Assembly (NCBI GenBank): GCA_963513935.1
Contig: OY740772.1
Coordinates: 8,822,607-8,886,606, forward strand
DNA length: 64,000 nt
Reading direction: 5' to 3'
From: Aphrophora alni
Lineage: Eukaryota > Arthropoda > Insecta > Hemiptera > Aphrophoridae
This document shows, piece by piece, positions 11,401-22,325 of the stretch (position 1 is the first letter of the stretch; every line of letters begins with the position of its first letter). Both the position numbers and the translations under genes were made by a program. Under the pieces are notes generated by a model. That model searched no databases. It saw nothing but the letters and a program-made list of their open reading frames with translations, and was not told the origin of the DNA.

Positions 11401-14400
11401 TTGTGGTATAAAATTACACTATCAGAGTGCTCAAGGGTATTTGTTAAATCCATTTTTATTATGTATGTAGCCCAACTGGATTGTAAATAATTAATAACTA
11501 TTAATTACCTTATTTAGAGGTGATGAGGTCGAACAATCCTTATGTAGATATGATTACTATATCTTCTTCATATGACGCGTTTCGACTATTATTCAGTCAT
11601 TATCAAATAAATATACAAAAACAAACTCATAAACAACACAAAACACACGTTCAAGATTTTCACATTTAAAATCACTTTACACATTTTAAAAAACTTTATA
11701 CATGTGCACACGGATGATGCGCGTTGCCGGTGACCGTTCTCGATAACGTTCGATCGTCAATTGAATTAATAGGTAGTCACGCGATAAGGGTCTCCGTAGT
11801 CTCCGTGCACACGGAGACCCTTATCGCGTGACTACCTATTAATTCAATTGACGATCGAACGTTATCGAGAACGGTCACCGGCAACGCGCATCATCCGTGT
11901 GCACATGTATAAAGTTTTTTAAAATGTGTAAAGTGATTTTAAATGTGAAAATCTTGAACGTGTGTTTTGTGTTGTTTATGAGTTTGTTTTTGTATATTTA
12001 TTTGATAATGACTGAATAATAGTCGAAACGCGTCATATGAAGAAGATATAGTAATCATATCTACATAAGGATTGTTCGACCTCATCACCTCTAAATAAGG
12101 TAATTAATAGTTATTAGTATTTGTTAACCAATGAATCTGGAATTAACTTGTATAAAAAGCTTAAATACATACATACAAAAAAAAGAAATTATATTTTTTC
12201 TTAATTTTATCATAATATTTATATTATTTTGTTTAAAAAAACGATAAAATAAGAAATTCATTGTTAAAGTAAACATTTTAAGTTGAATTTTGTGTAAAGA
12301 TGTCTGAGATGTGATACTTTTATATTTTAAGGGTATTCATTTCGAAACTTTGGGGGGAAAGGTGATTAACTTTGATTCATGTAAGTCTTAATTATATAAA
12401 TTAAAGGACAAGGTTTTAGAAAATTTACATAACTTTCCCAAGCCTCCATTTTTTGTTGTGTGTTTTATTTGTTAACTTCGGATAATGTATATATTGATAT
12501 TAATATTAGTTTTTTCCTGTCATTCATTTCCAAATTGTTTAAACACACTACAGCTGTTTCGCCAATAATCACATTTTCAAAACACTATACACAAAACATA
12601 TAAAACACTTAATCATGAAACATGTATAAAGTCATATTGTCATTTAGAACATCGTTAACACATAAAACATACACAAACAACAATAAATTGCCTAAAAAAC
12701 ACGGTTAAAACTCTGCCAGTAAGAAAACTTTTAACAATAACTAAAACTGTATACACACATGATCAGAAAAAATAACAATTCAATAGAACTATTCACCAAC
12801 ACAATGAACGATAAATGCCAAGTTGAATCGAGATCACATAATGGCAAACAGGTGTTGTATGTTAATAATATAGTTACCTAATGGTTCTATAGGAGTGAAG
12901 AACCTTTTGCTTGGTCTCTTAAGAATTTAGCACATGACCTTGTGATAAGTCCTTGTGAAGATTTAACCAAGCAAATTTCAGCTTTACTTAAAGTAGAGAA
13001 TATTTTAATTCAGTTTTTATTAACACAAGCCATAATAGGTTCATCAGTTGCAATTGAAATGTTGTGTATTCATTTTTATATGAACAAATGATACAAATGT
13101 CTGAATAAACTCTACTAATTCGAACAATTCATAAATATCTAATACAGTAGACGCTCTTTTAACCGGAACGATTGGGACCACAGCCATTCCAGATAACCGA
13201 TTTAACCGGATAATCGAGCATATCTAGCTTTTTAAAGGGGATACCTAAGAAAATTAACTCTATACAAACCCAAATGAAGGAAACACATATTTGACATGAC
13301 AAGGTTATGAAGGAAAACACATAGTACAAAATGCTGAACATTCCTTTTATTTAATATAAAGTAATGTATGTATAAAAGTGCTAAATGATGAAAAAATTAA
13401 TTGTACATTACAGTTTGTACATAACATCAAATCAAATATCATATGTACTGTACATTATGTTTAGTTAAGGTTGTACACAGTATGTACTGTAAACTGGTCT
13501 TACGAACGAAAATAAACATGTGTGTTAAAAAAAGTCTCTGATATCACGTTGATTTTGTGTTTCGGATTAAAAGCAAATTTATAAGTTCTGTGGAGTTGTA
13601 GCTTTTATTGGATTCAGCAAATGTTATAAATGTATTTAATGCATCAGTAACTTCTTTCCACAAGACTTTAAGTGCACGAGACTGTGCTGACAGTTGCATC
13701 ACAGTACTGCACTGTACAATACTGTAGTATAGTATTGTGTCAGACGCAGAAAAACACTGGATGACTAAGAAAAAAGCACACGCAGCCCACTGCATTGGCG
13801 GGAAATGTCAGTCGAGGCCTGTGAGCCGCCCGAACATAACCGGAAAAAACCGACCGTGAGTGGCTCGGCTGATGCCGGTTAGTAGAACGTGCCGGTTGTT
13901 GGAATGCCGGATAAAAGAGCGTCAACTGTAATTGTAAAAACAGATTTTATTATTATTAACAACTGTTTTGTGGGTTAGATTTTTTCTTGTCCAATAAACT
14001 GAAATACAGACTAATTTTAATATAGTAAATACAATTAATATTAAATAAAGTAAATATTATCGTTTTGAAATACTTACAGAAGAATCAGTTAAAATATTGA
14101 AAACCATTTCAAATGCACAATTCATAGCCAGACACTTGGTGACAATTGCTGGATAAGTGTTGTTAAACATCACAAGTACTTTGAGTTCACTGTAACGGAT
14201 TGTATCGTTTAGAAGTAATTTGTCGTATTCCTCCAAATTGCAAGCTAATAACAGAAAGTTCACTGTTATAACAACCGCAGTATACAAATATAAATCTGTA
14301 TTAAGTTTGAACATTTTCTAGTGGATTATTAAATTTAAAATTATTACGAAAACATTCAGTAAAACTTTGAATATCCATCACCAACTGTTTGTAACTGTTA

Positions 14401-17400
14401 ATTTGAAAATCATCAAACAACTGAAAAATGTCAGGCTATTTCCCTCCTCTTCATGTGCTGTGACAGGATGGTAGCCTTATTGTGTATTATTTTATATTAC
14501 TATATAGCAATATAGTAACGGACGATCATATATAGAGTATCCCACGAAATTGTTGCTATTTTTGAATGAATATGCTAGACATATGGAAATCTCTACGAAC
14601 TTGACACTTTATATTAACTATATGTTATGAATAACATGTTACATAGATATGTGAAAAAAAATCCCACAAGTTTCATTTTTTTATGGTCAATCAAAACAAA
14701 ATGGTGAAATAACAAAATAATGGTAAGTTTTCACCAAAATTATTTTATTTACAAAACCATTACAAATTGTTGATTTGCAGATAACATGAAAATATGCAAA
14801 AGTTAATGAAGAAAAATAACAGTAATAACTTATTAATGATGCAAATTTGACCTTTACCATCATGAATAGCTATGCACTGAGAGGAACGATACAAGAAAGA
14901 GTCATAAGTGCTTTTAAAAAAAATGCCTAGGTATCCTCTTCAACCATCCTCAGTAATTCTGTTGCTGTTGTTGGTTGAGAATAAATCTTTCAAACAACTC
15001 CATAGGAAAAAATCGCTAATAATCAAGTCTGGGGATCTTGGAGGCCAGTCCAACAACTTGTTGCCATGACCTATCCTATGGTTAGGAAGATCTTGATCTA
15101 AAACTGCTAGACCACATTAACATAATGATGAGGAGCTCCATCCTATTGGAAAAAAGTCCCTCATCTCCGGCTAAGTAAAATGAGGAATTATGTGATCATT
15201 TAATATTGATACATATCTGTCTCCAGTCATTGTCTGATGAGATATGATGACAAAACACCATCCTTGGTGACGGAAGCACAAACGGTTGTACTCTTTGATT
15301 TCAAGTCCTCTATGCGTAGGATATGTGGATTTTGTGTTATAATAATTATATTTATGTCTGTTTACAGATCCTGTTGGGTAAAATGTAGCTTCTTCTGACA
15401 ATACAATTTCTTCATACCAATTGGCGTCTTTGTCAAGTTTTGCAATTACTTTCAAACAAAATTCTATTCATCTGACTGAGTCATCTTCCAGCATTCCATG
15501 AAATAAATATGTTTTATAAAAAATTATTTTCTTTTTGTTGGCATACCTTTGAACTGACGACTTTGGTATCCCAGTAGCGGATGAAACTTTTCTAAGTGAG
15601 TCAGGCCTGTCTGGTGATTTCATTAAAGTAGCACATGCAAGCTCTTTATTTTCTGTGTTAAAAAATGTATGGTATTTCTTTGAAACTGATCCAGTTTCTA
15701 GTAGTATAGTTTTCAATTTATGAATTGATTTTATTGATGGAGAAACCACATTAGGCTAGGTTCTTTCACACCAATAACTAACAAAAAACCATTCTGAAAG
15801 CCAATATTAAAATAGAGCCAATGCTTGATTTTCTTTTACCATAAACTTGCTTTAAGCGCAAATGTTATTGGATTAAAATAAAGTTTTAAATAGCTGTGGT
15901 AAAGATTCATTTTTGTTTATTTTCATATTTTTATTTTACATACTGGTTCATTGCACATTTCTTGTGGGTTATTAAGTTTAAAATTATTACAAAAAACAAT
16001 TTCAGTTAAACTTTGATGTTACATCACTCTTTTAACCGTTAATTTGTAAAAACCATCAGACAAATGAAAAATGTTGGTCTTCATATATCAAAAATTGAAT
16101 GAAATTGGTAGAGCTGATTTTCAGAATTTTTTTATTTTTTATAACAGCTCTGTGGTTGATGTTTTTTATTTTTAAAGATAACACACACACACATGCACCA
16201 GTATTTTTGGAAAGAATGTATTGGTTACCGGTACATTTTGTTTGAATCCTGAGAGGTTACATTTTAACAAAATTTGATGGAAATCATTTAAGCTGATTTT
16301 AAGAAAATCATAATGTTGTAGTTTTGTATTGTAACATTGGAGAAAGGTACCTCCAAAAAAGAAGAAAAATGCAAATACGTCTTAAGATATGGCCAAATTC
16401 ATTTATTAAAATTGGTGCACTCATTTTAGCTATTAAAAATGACCACACAACAGACAGAGATTGCTCCTATTTGAACTTAGGAGGGCATAAAAATAGACAC
16501 TGATTTTTTGACCTACGTCAAAGCTTTCTTTATACTACATGTGAGAAAGCAAAAAACACAAAATTACATCAATGTTTAATCTATTTATCTTTACAATACG
16601 GTTGTTAGTACTATTATTACAATAGAAAAAATCCATATAATGTTCATCATTGTTCTAATAAACAAAGAATATTTCAAGCAATTTCACAGTGTGCTAAATA
16701 AATACCTACTATATTATTTCAGGCATCTTGGCAGATATTGAAATTAAAACACAGTTGACATTTATTAATTTTCAAAAATATTTCATTTTAAAACTATTAA
16801 TTTGGAGATGTTATCTTTGGTAACATTGTTTTCTGAATACAAGAAATTAAAATTTCAGCTTTTTAACTAGAACAAACCACTGCTTATTGTATAATTTACC
16901 TGGTAAACTGCATTGTTTAAATTGTTGTCGTTCACCAACACAATTTGCTCCATTTTCTGGGACAGGATTATTACATGTCCTTTGACGGACTCTGCGACCC
17001 ACTTGTCCACATTCTCCTTGACAATTTCCCCAGACACTCCATAACGACCACCCACCATCTACGATACATCTGCCTTCCTCTTCCAATCCTATCGCACACT
17101 TTAACATTTTTAAACTTTTTTGAAGATCATGACCTGGAAGTAAAAACTCTTTTTATTAGAAGGGTAGCATTAATTTGATCAGATATACATCAAAAATCAA
17201 AAAATAAGACTTATTGAGGTAGCCTCTCATACCCGAGAAAATTCTGAAATAAGTTAAGGTGGCGAGATACAATTTCCTTTTTAATTATCATAATACAGTT
17301 ACATTAACTAGCAGAGACCATTTCGATTGCGGTGGCCAAAAAAGTCTACATGCCGTTTCTGTGTATTATCAAGATCTTTAAAATGTTGTATCACATGACC

Positions 17401-19041
17401 TATTTAAAATTTTTGACTTACCCCTGAAGTCCAAAATTGAAAAATGTGGGTTAATTTTTGGAAGAATGGATTGTACATTCCTAGCACATATCAGCCACCA
17501 TATACACTTATTGTGTTCCTTAGCTTGAATAATGTTCAACAGTAACACCTATCTCTAACCTTCAACAAACCTGAGAATAGAACCCAAGTTTAGAAGGCCC
17601 TCTTGTTTGGTTTTGACTTGCGAAGACCAAATGTTCGGGAGTATCTTCATGCATGGCACATAGGCAAGACGATACATCTCCTTCGTAGAGACCTCAAATT
17701 TTAATGTTTTTTCATACCCTGTAATGAAATATGTTACCTGTTTAATTAGGCTTTCCTCAGTTCTCCAGAAGTAGAAATATTTGTGTGTCCACTATCTGAC
17801 CCGTCTACCAGTTTCTTAGCTTGGCATTGACCACAAAATGTGTTCTAAAGACCAGACCAAGTTTTTTCCCCTAGCTTAACATTGGAGTTTTAATCTTACT
17901 ACGTGATATTCCACAAATTGATTCGTACCTATGACTAGTTTAAAGATATCCTTCTTTGTGTAAGGAGGTTAGTTTTCATTGCCAGTGAAATGCCGGTGTC
18001 CTGGAATCTAATGGAGGTACACTGCATTATGTTTGGCCAGTCTGTTGAATTGAGTGCAACAATTTCAGACTATCTGTGACTAAAATTTGTATCCATTCAA
18101 TGGTAGTAGCACTGCATAGGTCAGAGTAAAATGAAATATTATGATTCCTGCAATTGAAGCTTAAATTATCCTGAATACATACCAGAAATACAAAAATCTC
18201 AGCTTGAAACACGACTAAAACTGCCTAAATTAATGCTGATATTAATCTAGGTTTTTTATACTACAAATACCAGCGCATGTATCTTTCCCAGTCTTGGGTC
18301 AGTGAACCATATCAGATCTTTTGTTGGGAATGAGTGATTTAAGTCTGCCCGCTTAGATCTGTCATCTATGGTAACATTAAAGTGTTTCGGAAAACAAAAC
18401 TTCTTAACCATGTCATTAATCAAATCACATTGTGAAACTGGTTAAAAACTTGCCTCCAAGATAATTCTACCATGGTCTATGATGAGCTCATAGAAGCAGC
18501 CTATGTGATTAGCTATCTGAAGTACATAATAACAATGTTACAGGGAAGTGAGAGTTTATTTTCAGCTATCCTGTATATATATATATATCAATAATATCCG
18601 TGATGCAGTAAAAAAATACTGCGTTCTCGGGCCTCCAAACTGGACAGAAAGACATATTTTGTGTAAACTATGAAAATAACTACACACTAAATTAATTATT
18701 CTTGCTATTTGTCATGGCGACGTGCCATTTTACATTAAAAAATAATAAACTTCATTTCTAAACAAAATATTAATTACACTTAAAAATTTAATTTGAACAC
18801 CAACGATTAGATAACCATCACAAATATTATTTCCAAAATATTAAGTATTGAAATTATTTCTTTAAAAATGAATTGATCAGAATTAAAAACAGTGATATGA
18901 ACATTAAGAAAAAGGTAGATTGGTTAATTTAAATTTACCCTACTTACCTAAATCCAAACTCCTGATTGTTGGACTAAAAAATATGTAACAAAATATTAAC
19001 ACAATATTACTTATAATTGATAAGGGAGAAATGAAATTCAT
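1673..19041 (-). CDS. Gene B: secreted protein with four thrombospondin type 1 repeats, one carrying a giant mucin-like insert
   Basis: The CDS joins, in minus order, 19041-18948, 17133-16900, 14244-14078, 11373-11322, 8842-8657, 5289-3247, 1983-1813 and 1680-1673. All junctions have GT and AG ends and the codon phases agree throughout. The product is about 984 residues: signal peptide (1-25), TSP1-1 (about 53-108), an unrecognised cysteine module (111-182), TSP1-2 (about 185-240), TSP1-3 (246-925, interrupted between its third and fourth cysteines) and TSP1-4 (927-983). All four repeats keep the tandem WxxW tryptophans, which are usual C-mannosylation sites. Only TSP1-3 has a CxxTCG O-fucosylation consensus (CSTTCG). 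No membrane segment follows the signal peptide, so it is probably an extracellular matrix or secreted protein. The general TSP1 role in adhesion or guidance is family knowledge. I cannot name an orthologue. Confidence 0.8.
1813..1983 (-). CDS. Gene B exon 7: fourth TSP1 repeat
   Basis: The acceptor TTGACAG at its 5' side and donor GTAATTT at its 3' side frame 171 bases in the phase left by exon 6. The translation starts DGEWSSWSSWSDCSAECG and ends KPCP. It contains the WxxWxxW run, CSxxCG-like core and six cysteines of a complete TSP1 domain. The O-fucosylation Ser/Thr before the second cysteine is replaced by Glu. Confidence 0.87.
1984..3246 (-). other. Gene B intron 6
   Basis: AT-rich, with no coding frame that fits the gene. 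No element with clear ends was seen. Confidence 0.6.
3247..5289 (-). CDS. Gene B exon 6: third TSP1 repeat split by a Ser/Thr/Pro-rich insert
   Basis: A single 2043-base exon with acceptor TGTTTTAG and donor GTAATTA. It opens with GGIWSEWSTWSGCSTTCG and the third TSP1 cysteine (RLCN). It closes with DCTGPFEEIKPCQNKPC, the last three cysteines of the same domain. Between them lie an acidic Asp/Tyr stretch (about 298-321), a Lys/His-rich basic stretch (about 328-375), a small four-cysteine cluster (CAQEDILGTTCACSG) and a Thr/Ser/Pro-rich region with about nine 16-residue repeats of TENTPSPTDNSPITST (about 620-775). The repeat region resembles a mucin-type O-glycosylated stalk (inference). The insert is one continuous frame in one exon, so it is coding rather than a retained intron. 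Confidence 0.88.
3705..4150 (-). repeat. 48-base coding minisatellite inside gene B exon 6
   Basis: About nine head-to-tail units of 48 bases encode the 16-residue Thr/Ser/Pro repeat. Two unit types alternate in part (TPSP and TPCP versions), suggesting duplication of blocks of units. The array is also open in other frames on both strands, a by-product of the period being divisible by three. The spurious frames look like long proteins but have no support. Confidence 0.9.
5370..5421. repeat. AT dinucleotide microsatellite
   Basis: About 26 uninterrupted AT units. It lies about 80 bases upstream, in transcription sense, of the exon 6 acceptor of gene B. Confidence 0.95.
7430..7700 (-). pseudogene. 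Fragment of a jockey-like LINE, C-terminal end of the reverse-transcriptase polyprotein
   Basis: On minus, GHSHFREHLVTLWIINSDS is followed by CRLC and a run like EETAKPIILE. This is the pattern of the segment after RNase H in insect jockey/I-type LINEs, where a zinc-knuckle-like CxxC precedes an E-rich C-E-x-L region. Stops interrupt the frame downstream. It is a 5'-truncated or internally lost relic within a gene B intron. Confidence 0.6.
8657..8842 (-). CDS. Gene B exon 5: second TSP1 repeat
   Basis: The acceptor TTTATTCAG and donor GTATTTT enclose 186 bases in phase with exons 4 and 6. The translation runs LGGWSPWGEWSRCNSRCG, then a cysteine-rich stretch containing CRACK, DCRGENC, CMGTDC. 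The domain has ten cysteines in all, more than a typical TSP1 repeat, so extra disulfides are likely. Arg occupies the usual O-fucose position. Confidence 0.87.
8843..11321 (-). other. Gene B intron 4
   Basis: It contains the mariner/IS630-like foldback element at 10334-11063. At 9800-9960 on plus there is a short acidic frame (YEDDFIMSDEYEMG) that recalls a piggyBac-type transposase N-terminus, but it is too short to assign. The rest is AT-rich without a recognisable gene. Confidence 0.5.
10334..11063. mobile_element. Foldback derivative of a mariner/IS630-like transposon with duplicated transposase 5' end
   Basis: Inverted termini CAAGGTGCTGCAAAAAA (left) and TTTTTTGCCGCACCTTG (right) are flanked by TA on each side (10332-10333, 11064-11065), the usual Tc1/mariner target. 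Each arm of about 220 bases includes the start of a transposase-like frame, MEQWSPEQRVFVI. On plus it continues, after a stop, through a helix-turn-helix-type stretch (SIIATQRQFRAFFQLGRH, then STIMRWVTNFRTTGS). The right arm repeats this coding start in inverse orientation. The product family is the N-terminal DNA-binding domain common in insect repeats. The element cannot code for an active enzyme. Confidence 0.75.
11322..11373 (-). CDS. Gene B exon 4
   Basis: A 52-base exon with acceptor GTTTCAG and donor GTAAGTTG, translating LKFWNALMCVKLNTGCP. Its phase (0 in, 1 out) fits exons 3 and 5 exactly. It supplies two cysteines to the unrecognised module between TSP1-1 and TSP1-2. Confidence 0.75.
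11448..12116. mobile_element. Foldback element, apparently perfect 306-base arms, hammerhead-like motifs, 11-base target duplication
   Basis: The arms 11492-11797 and 11811-12116 are inverted copies that I read as identical, around a 13-base loop. A one-sided tail of 44 bases (11448-11491) lies at the left. GTATTTGTTAA flanks the element at 11437-11447 and 12117-12127. Each arm carries TTGATAA, T, hairpin GACT/AGTC, GAAAC, GC, GTC: plus at 12002-12034, minus at 11574-11606. Near-perfect identity of the arms suggests recent origin or copy correction. It lies in gene B intron 3. Confidence 0.78.
13145..13928 (-). mobile_element. Internally deleted Tigger/pogo-type element
   Basis: Inverted ends CAGTAGACGCTCTTTTAACC and GGATAAAAGAGCGTCAACTG are bordered by TA on both sides, the pogo-superfamily signature. 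On minus at about 13560-13690 a remnant reads LWKEVTDALNTFITFAESN, resembling the C-terminal region of Tigger transposases. The DDE catalytic portion is missing, so the copy is non-autonomous. Confidence 0.72.
14078..14244 (-). CDS. Gene B exon 3: start of an unrecognised cysteine module
   Basis: The acceptor CTTTCTGTTATTAG and donor GTAAGTATT give 167 bases whose phases match exons 2 and 4. It translates CNLEEYDKLLLNDTIRYSEL and continues to NILTDSS. Cysteines fall at residues 111, 147 and 152 of the protein. An alternative acceptor 18 bases upstream (TTATAACAG) is also in frame and would add six hydrophobic residues. Read on its own from an ATG at 14314 it would look like a signal peptide start, but the splice phases favour an internal exon. 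Confidence 0.7.
14245..16899 (-). other. Gene B intron 2
   Basis: It contains a decayed transposase gene (14880-15790) and a copy of the unclassified repeat family (about 16060-16560). No other gene was seen. Confidence 0.55.
14880..15790 (-). pseudogene. Decayed mariner/IS630-like transposase
   Basis: On minus, two frames follow each other. The first has an HTH-like segment (SATGIPKSSVQRYANKKK, then LFHGMLEDDS). The second reads VLSEEATFYPTGSVNRHKYN, the first catalytic-Asp region of this family with S-E-E in place of S-D-E. Further on, DGAPHHYVNV and DWPPRSPD-like traces appear only through frame changes and stops. Order and spacing fit one transposase of about 300 codons broken by several lesions. 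It lies in gene B intron 2. Confidence 0.68.
16900..17133 (-). CDS. Gene B exon 2: first TSP1 repeat
   Basis: The acceptor TTTTACTTCCAG and donor GTAAATTAT enclose 234 bases. After a short linker (GHDLQKSLKMLKCAIGLEEE) the frame gives VDGGWSLWSVWGNCQGECG and ends at FKQCSLP. Conserved features are the WxxWxxW run, the C-G-x-x-GRRVRQRTC core and the C-N-N-P-x-P segment typical of TSP1. The O-fucose Ser/Thr is absent. Confidence 0.86.
17550..18370 (-). pseudogene. Decayed jockey-like LINE: RNase H domain and C-terminal region
   Basis: On minus, IWFTDPRLGK resembles the RNase H start motif (FTDGS). FQAEIFVFLVCIQDNLSF carries the QAE catalytic segment, HNISFYSDLCSATT the FYSDSQAA segment, and FQDTGISLAMKTNLL the WIPGHTGIxGNEKAD segment. 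These are in the correct order, but stops and frame changes separate them. It occupies gene B intron 1. Confidence 0.68.
18948..19041 (-). CDS. Gene B exon 1: signal peptide
   Basis: ATG at 19041 starts MNFISPLSIISNIVLIFCYI, a hydrophobic signal sequence, and the donor after LDL is GTAAGTAGG. The one leftover base joins exon 2 as Gly. The frame is open upstream to another ATG at 19206, but the nearer ATG places the hydrophobic core at the correct distance and has A at -3. A 5' UTR boundary cannot be seen. Confidence 0.7.
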
Positions 19042-21690
19042 AATTAATTGTAAAAACACTACCACTTTCCTTGTTTTGGTTATGCCTAGGTTCCAAATAC
19101 ATACAAAAAAAGGTTTAACTTTAAATGTAAACAAATCACAACAATAAACAGCTGAGAGAAAACATATGCTTCTGGTCCATATTGTTTTCAGTCTGTAAAT
19201 ATGCATATTAGAAGCATTAATATGAAGACAATTTTCAACACTTGTTGGAAGTTTTAATTTATGTACTTATTAGGTTTAGTATTTTCTGTTTGGACAAAGA
19301 CAATTCAGAGGCCTGTTTCATAACACTACCAATATTATAAGCTTATAAAAAAAATTTGTTACGAGTGAAAACAATTCATGGGATTCAAATTTAGACTTTT
19401 TAAGGTTATTTATGCAAATGCATATTGTTTTTGTTATAAAATGTAAAACCCTAGCAAAAAAGAATATTAAAAATTTAAATTGGTTAAGAAAAATATAAGA
19501 AGTGAAACCTGAATTTTTGACACATTTACTGTACAACCACAAGGAAATGAAGAGGAAAGCATATGTGACTGATTAGTAATGATAAATACAAATAAATCTT
19601 TCCTTATATTCTACCAATAACTCATTACACTACTCAGGGTGTTTTATTTATGCTCTGATAAATCACAACTGTGCCACATTTTTTAATACTTGCGTCATCA
19701 GCCAAATATATACAACATTCTTCCCCGACATATTTTCTTGCAACAAAAATCCTTAAAATATTAACTCGTAAACTTTACAACTTCAATCTAACATTTCCCC
19801 AACATGATTTACTATAAACCAAATCTCCCATAAGCAATAGAGCTCGCACATATTCCAACTTCACTCTCACATTTCACTAACATGATCTACTGCAAGAGAA
19901 ATCCCAAAATATCCCTTAAATACTAGCTCACTTCTGGTTGGCTTGTAGTCATTCCATAGTCCACAATACATTTTCATACCTTGGATCCTAACTTATGAAT
20001 GCTAAGCAGAGTCCTTGAGAATCAGTTCTGTCTCGGAGACTTTTATGGATTTCCTTGATCTAAACTGGAGAAAACCGATGAATGCTACACTACACACATC
20101 ATTGGCTGGTATTTGAAGGAAAAAAAGAACACCTCTTGGATCAGATTCTTCGTTATTTTTCTTTAGGGAATGTAAATTGGGGTAAAACGCAACAACCTAC
20201 CCTGCAATTTACTTTTCTTTAAGTTAGGTAATTCAGGGTCACACCTACCAAATTTTTCGTCAAGCTGCATCTCTTTAGGGACGATAAATTGGGATCACAC
20301 TCTGTGGCTTCAATTATTGCCTAAACCTCTCCTATGCCCAAAGGGTGAAATATTTCTCGTAGAGTGGTCTGCAAATAAGAAACAGACTCCCAACACCTTC
20401 AACCAAAGACCATCAAGCCTGTCGTCAATCAGCGACCACACCAGGGACCTCAGCCTTTGGACACATATTTAACCTCTAACCTGCTCTATACCGATCATCG
20501 CTGTACTTAGTAGCACTCTTTCAGAGACCCCTCTACCACACCGCAAAGCTACTTCTTACCAGACTCTAGACAGTTAACATTTTTACTGCCTTTACCCGAC
20601 CAGGTTCACCTCTTCCATCATTAGCCTACATCACTTTAATTTATTATTATTTATGTTATTGTAGTGTACTACCTAGGATTACTTATTAACAATAAATATA
20701 ACTTAAGTTTTATTTTATTTTTAAATGTCAACTATAAAAGTTCACAGTGATTTTTTGAATGCACCGTATAGTATTAAAAATCAAGCACATTCCAAATGAC
20801 AAATGTTAATTTTGTTTTTTATGATTTATTAACCAGAAACTGTTATTGTTTTAGTTATAATTGTTGGTCTGAGTTAAATATTGTTAATTGTGTTATTTTC
20901 AAAATTTTTTAGAAGGGGAAAGGATGAGTTTATGACTAAAATTAACAAGGGCAGGTTTATTCAAATTAAGTTAGTATTTTAAATTTTGGTCACACAATAC
21001 TGTCTATTATTAACAATACTATTATTATTATTATTTTTTTAGGACAATAATTATACATAAAAGGAAAAGATTTTGAATGATTTTAAAAACAAATCTTAGA
21101 AATTCCAGTTTGTTTCCAAGTGTAATGTAAATTCTAGTCTAATTCAGGCCAGTATATATTCTTTGAGAAAACATTAAAACATTTTCCAGACTTTTATATA
21201 ATTCAATAACAATATATTATTTACAAGAATACAAATTTTTACAATCAACAATATAGTAAAAATATGAAATACATTTGATATATAAAGTTAGCAAACAGTA
21301 ATAACAATTCAGTTTTATAAATGTTGAAAAATGTATACAAATATAAACGTTGTAACATACAAATTATAATATATATGTAGAATCAGAAAAATAAATCAAA
21401 ACATGTCGTTGTGTTATTGTAATATTATTGTTGAGTTTGTATTATTGTAATATTGAAATAGTTGTAGAGGGAATAGTATTAACAAACCGTAAATGTTATT
21501 GTCTCAAATTATTAAACATAATTGTAAGTAAACAAGGCAAGAAATAATTCAAAGTGTCACTCATCATTTAATATTTTGTACCCCTTATCTCTTCCCATAT
21601 TATTTGTTTAAAGTAAAGAAATTAGAGCAACACCATACTTTAAAACTATAAAAAAATAAGTTATTGGTGTAGATAGATATATACAAGCTA
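19042..21690. other. Intergenic, upstream of gene B
   Basis: No supported gene. 19.6-20.6 kb is richer in C and of non-coding look, possibly part of an old repeat. The promoter of gene B should lie near the start of this stretch, but no definite element was recognised. Confidence 0.4.
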
Positions 21691-22325
21691 TACAGAGTGT
21701 TTCTGTAACGCGTGAAGATAATTCAAAAAATTGTTATATAGGTAAAAAAAAAGAAAAAAATTCCTATGAACATATGTCCGGAAATGCTTCTTTTACTTAC
21801 TACCCACGAATTATTTTTTTAATTAAATAATTTATCTCTCTAGAACAGCTGAACCGATTGAGTTCAAATTTTGCATAGTAGTCATCAATGTAAACATCTA
21901 GTTTGAAAAAAAAAAACCTCGTCTAATAATCCGTTTCAAAATGACGGCCATTAAAAAATGAAAATAACTCAAAAACAGTAAACTTGTATAAAAATCGTCA
22001 AGAGTAAATTTTTGTCGCCAGTTTAATTTCCTATTGAATGGTATAACTATCAAAACTATCAAACAAAGAGTAGCAGTAAAACAGCGTTCCATTAGTTTGA
22101 TGCAATCAACATATTGATCATTCAAAATCTTAGATGCCAAATTTAATTATAATTTTGTTAAATTCACAATAACGTATAACGATAGTTTTGACAGTTATAC
22201 CATTGGCATTTGATAGGAAATCAAACCAGTTACAAAATTTTTTTCTTAATCTTTTTTCTTTATTTAGACCAATACAACCAACCTCTGAATTATCTCTGCA
22301 CATTGCATTACAGAAACACCCTGTA
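21691..22325. mobile_element. Short inverted-repeat element with TACAG(A/G)GTGTTTC termini
   Basis: TACAGAGTGTTTCTGTAACG at the left is answered by CATTACAGAAACACCCTGTA at the right. There is an internal partial inverted repeat around GATAGTTTTGA. No transposase frame is present. Related ends occur on the element at 28675-29705. Confidence 0.55.

Larger units (their letters stand above)
11374..14077 (-). other. Gene B intron 3
   Basis: It holds a perfect-arm foldback element (11448-12116) and an internally deleted Tigger element (13145-13928). The 12.1-13.1 kb stretch between them is AT-rich with no gene seen. Confidence 0.6.

Noticed and set aside
14057..14314. Separate small secreted protein starting at an ATG at 14314
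   Set aside because: It looks like a signal peptide start, but the second half fits gene B as an internal exon in exact phase, with good splice sites at both ends.
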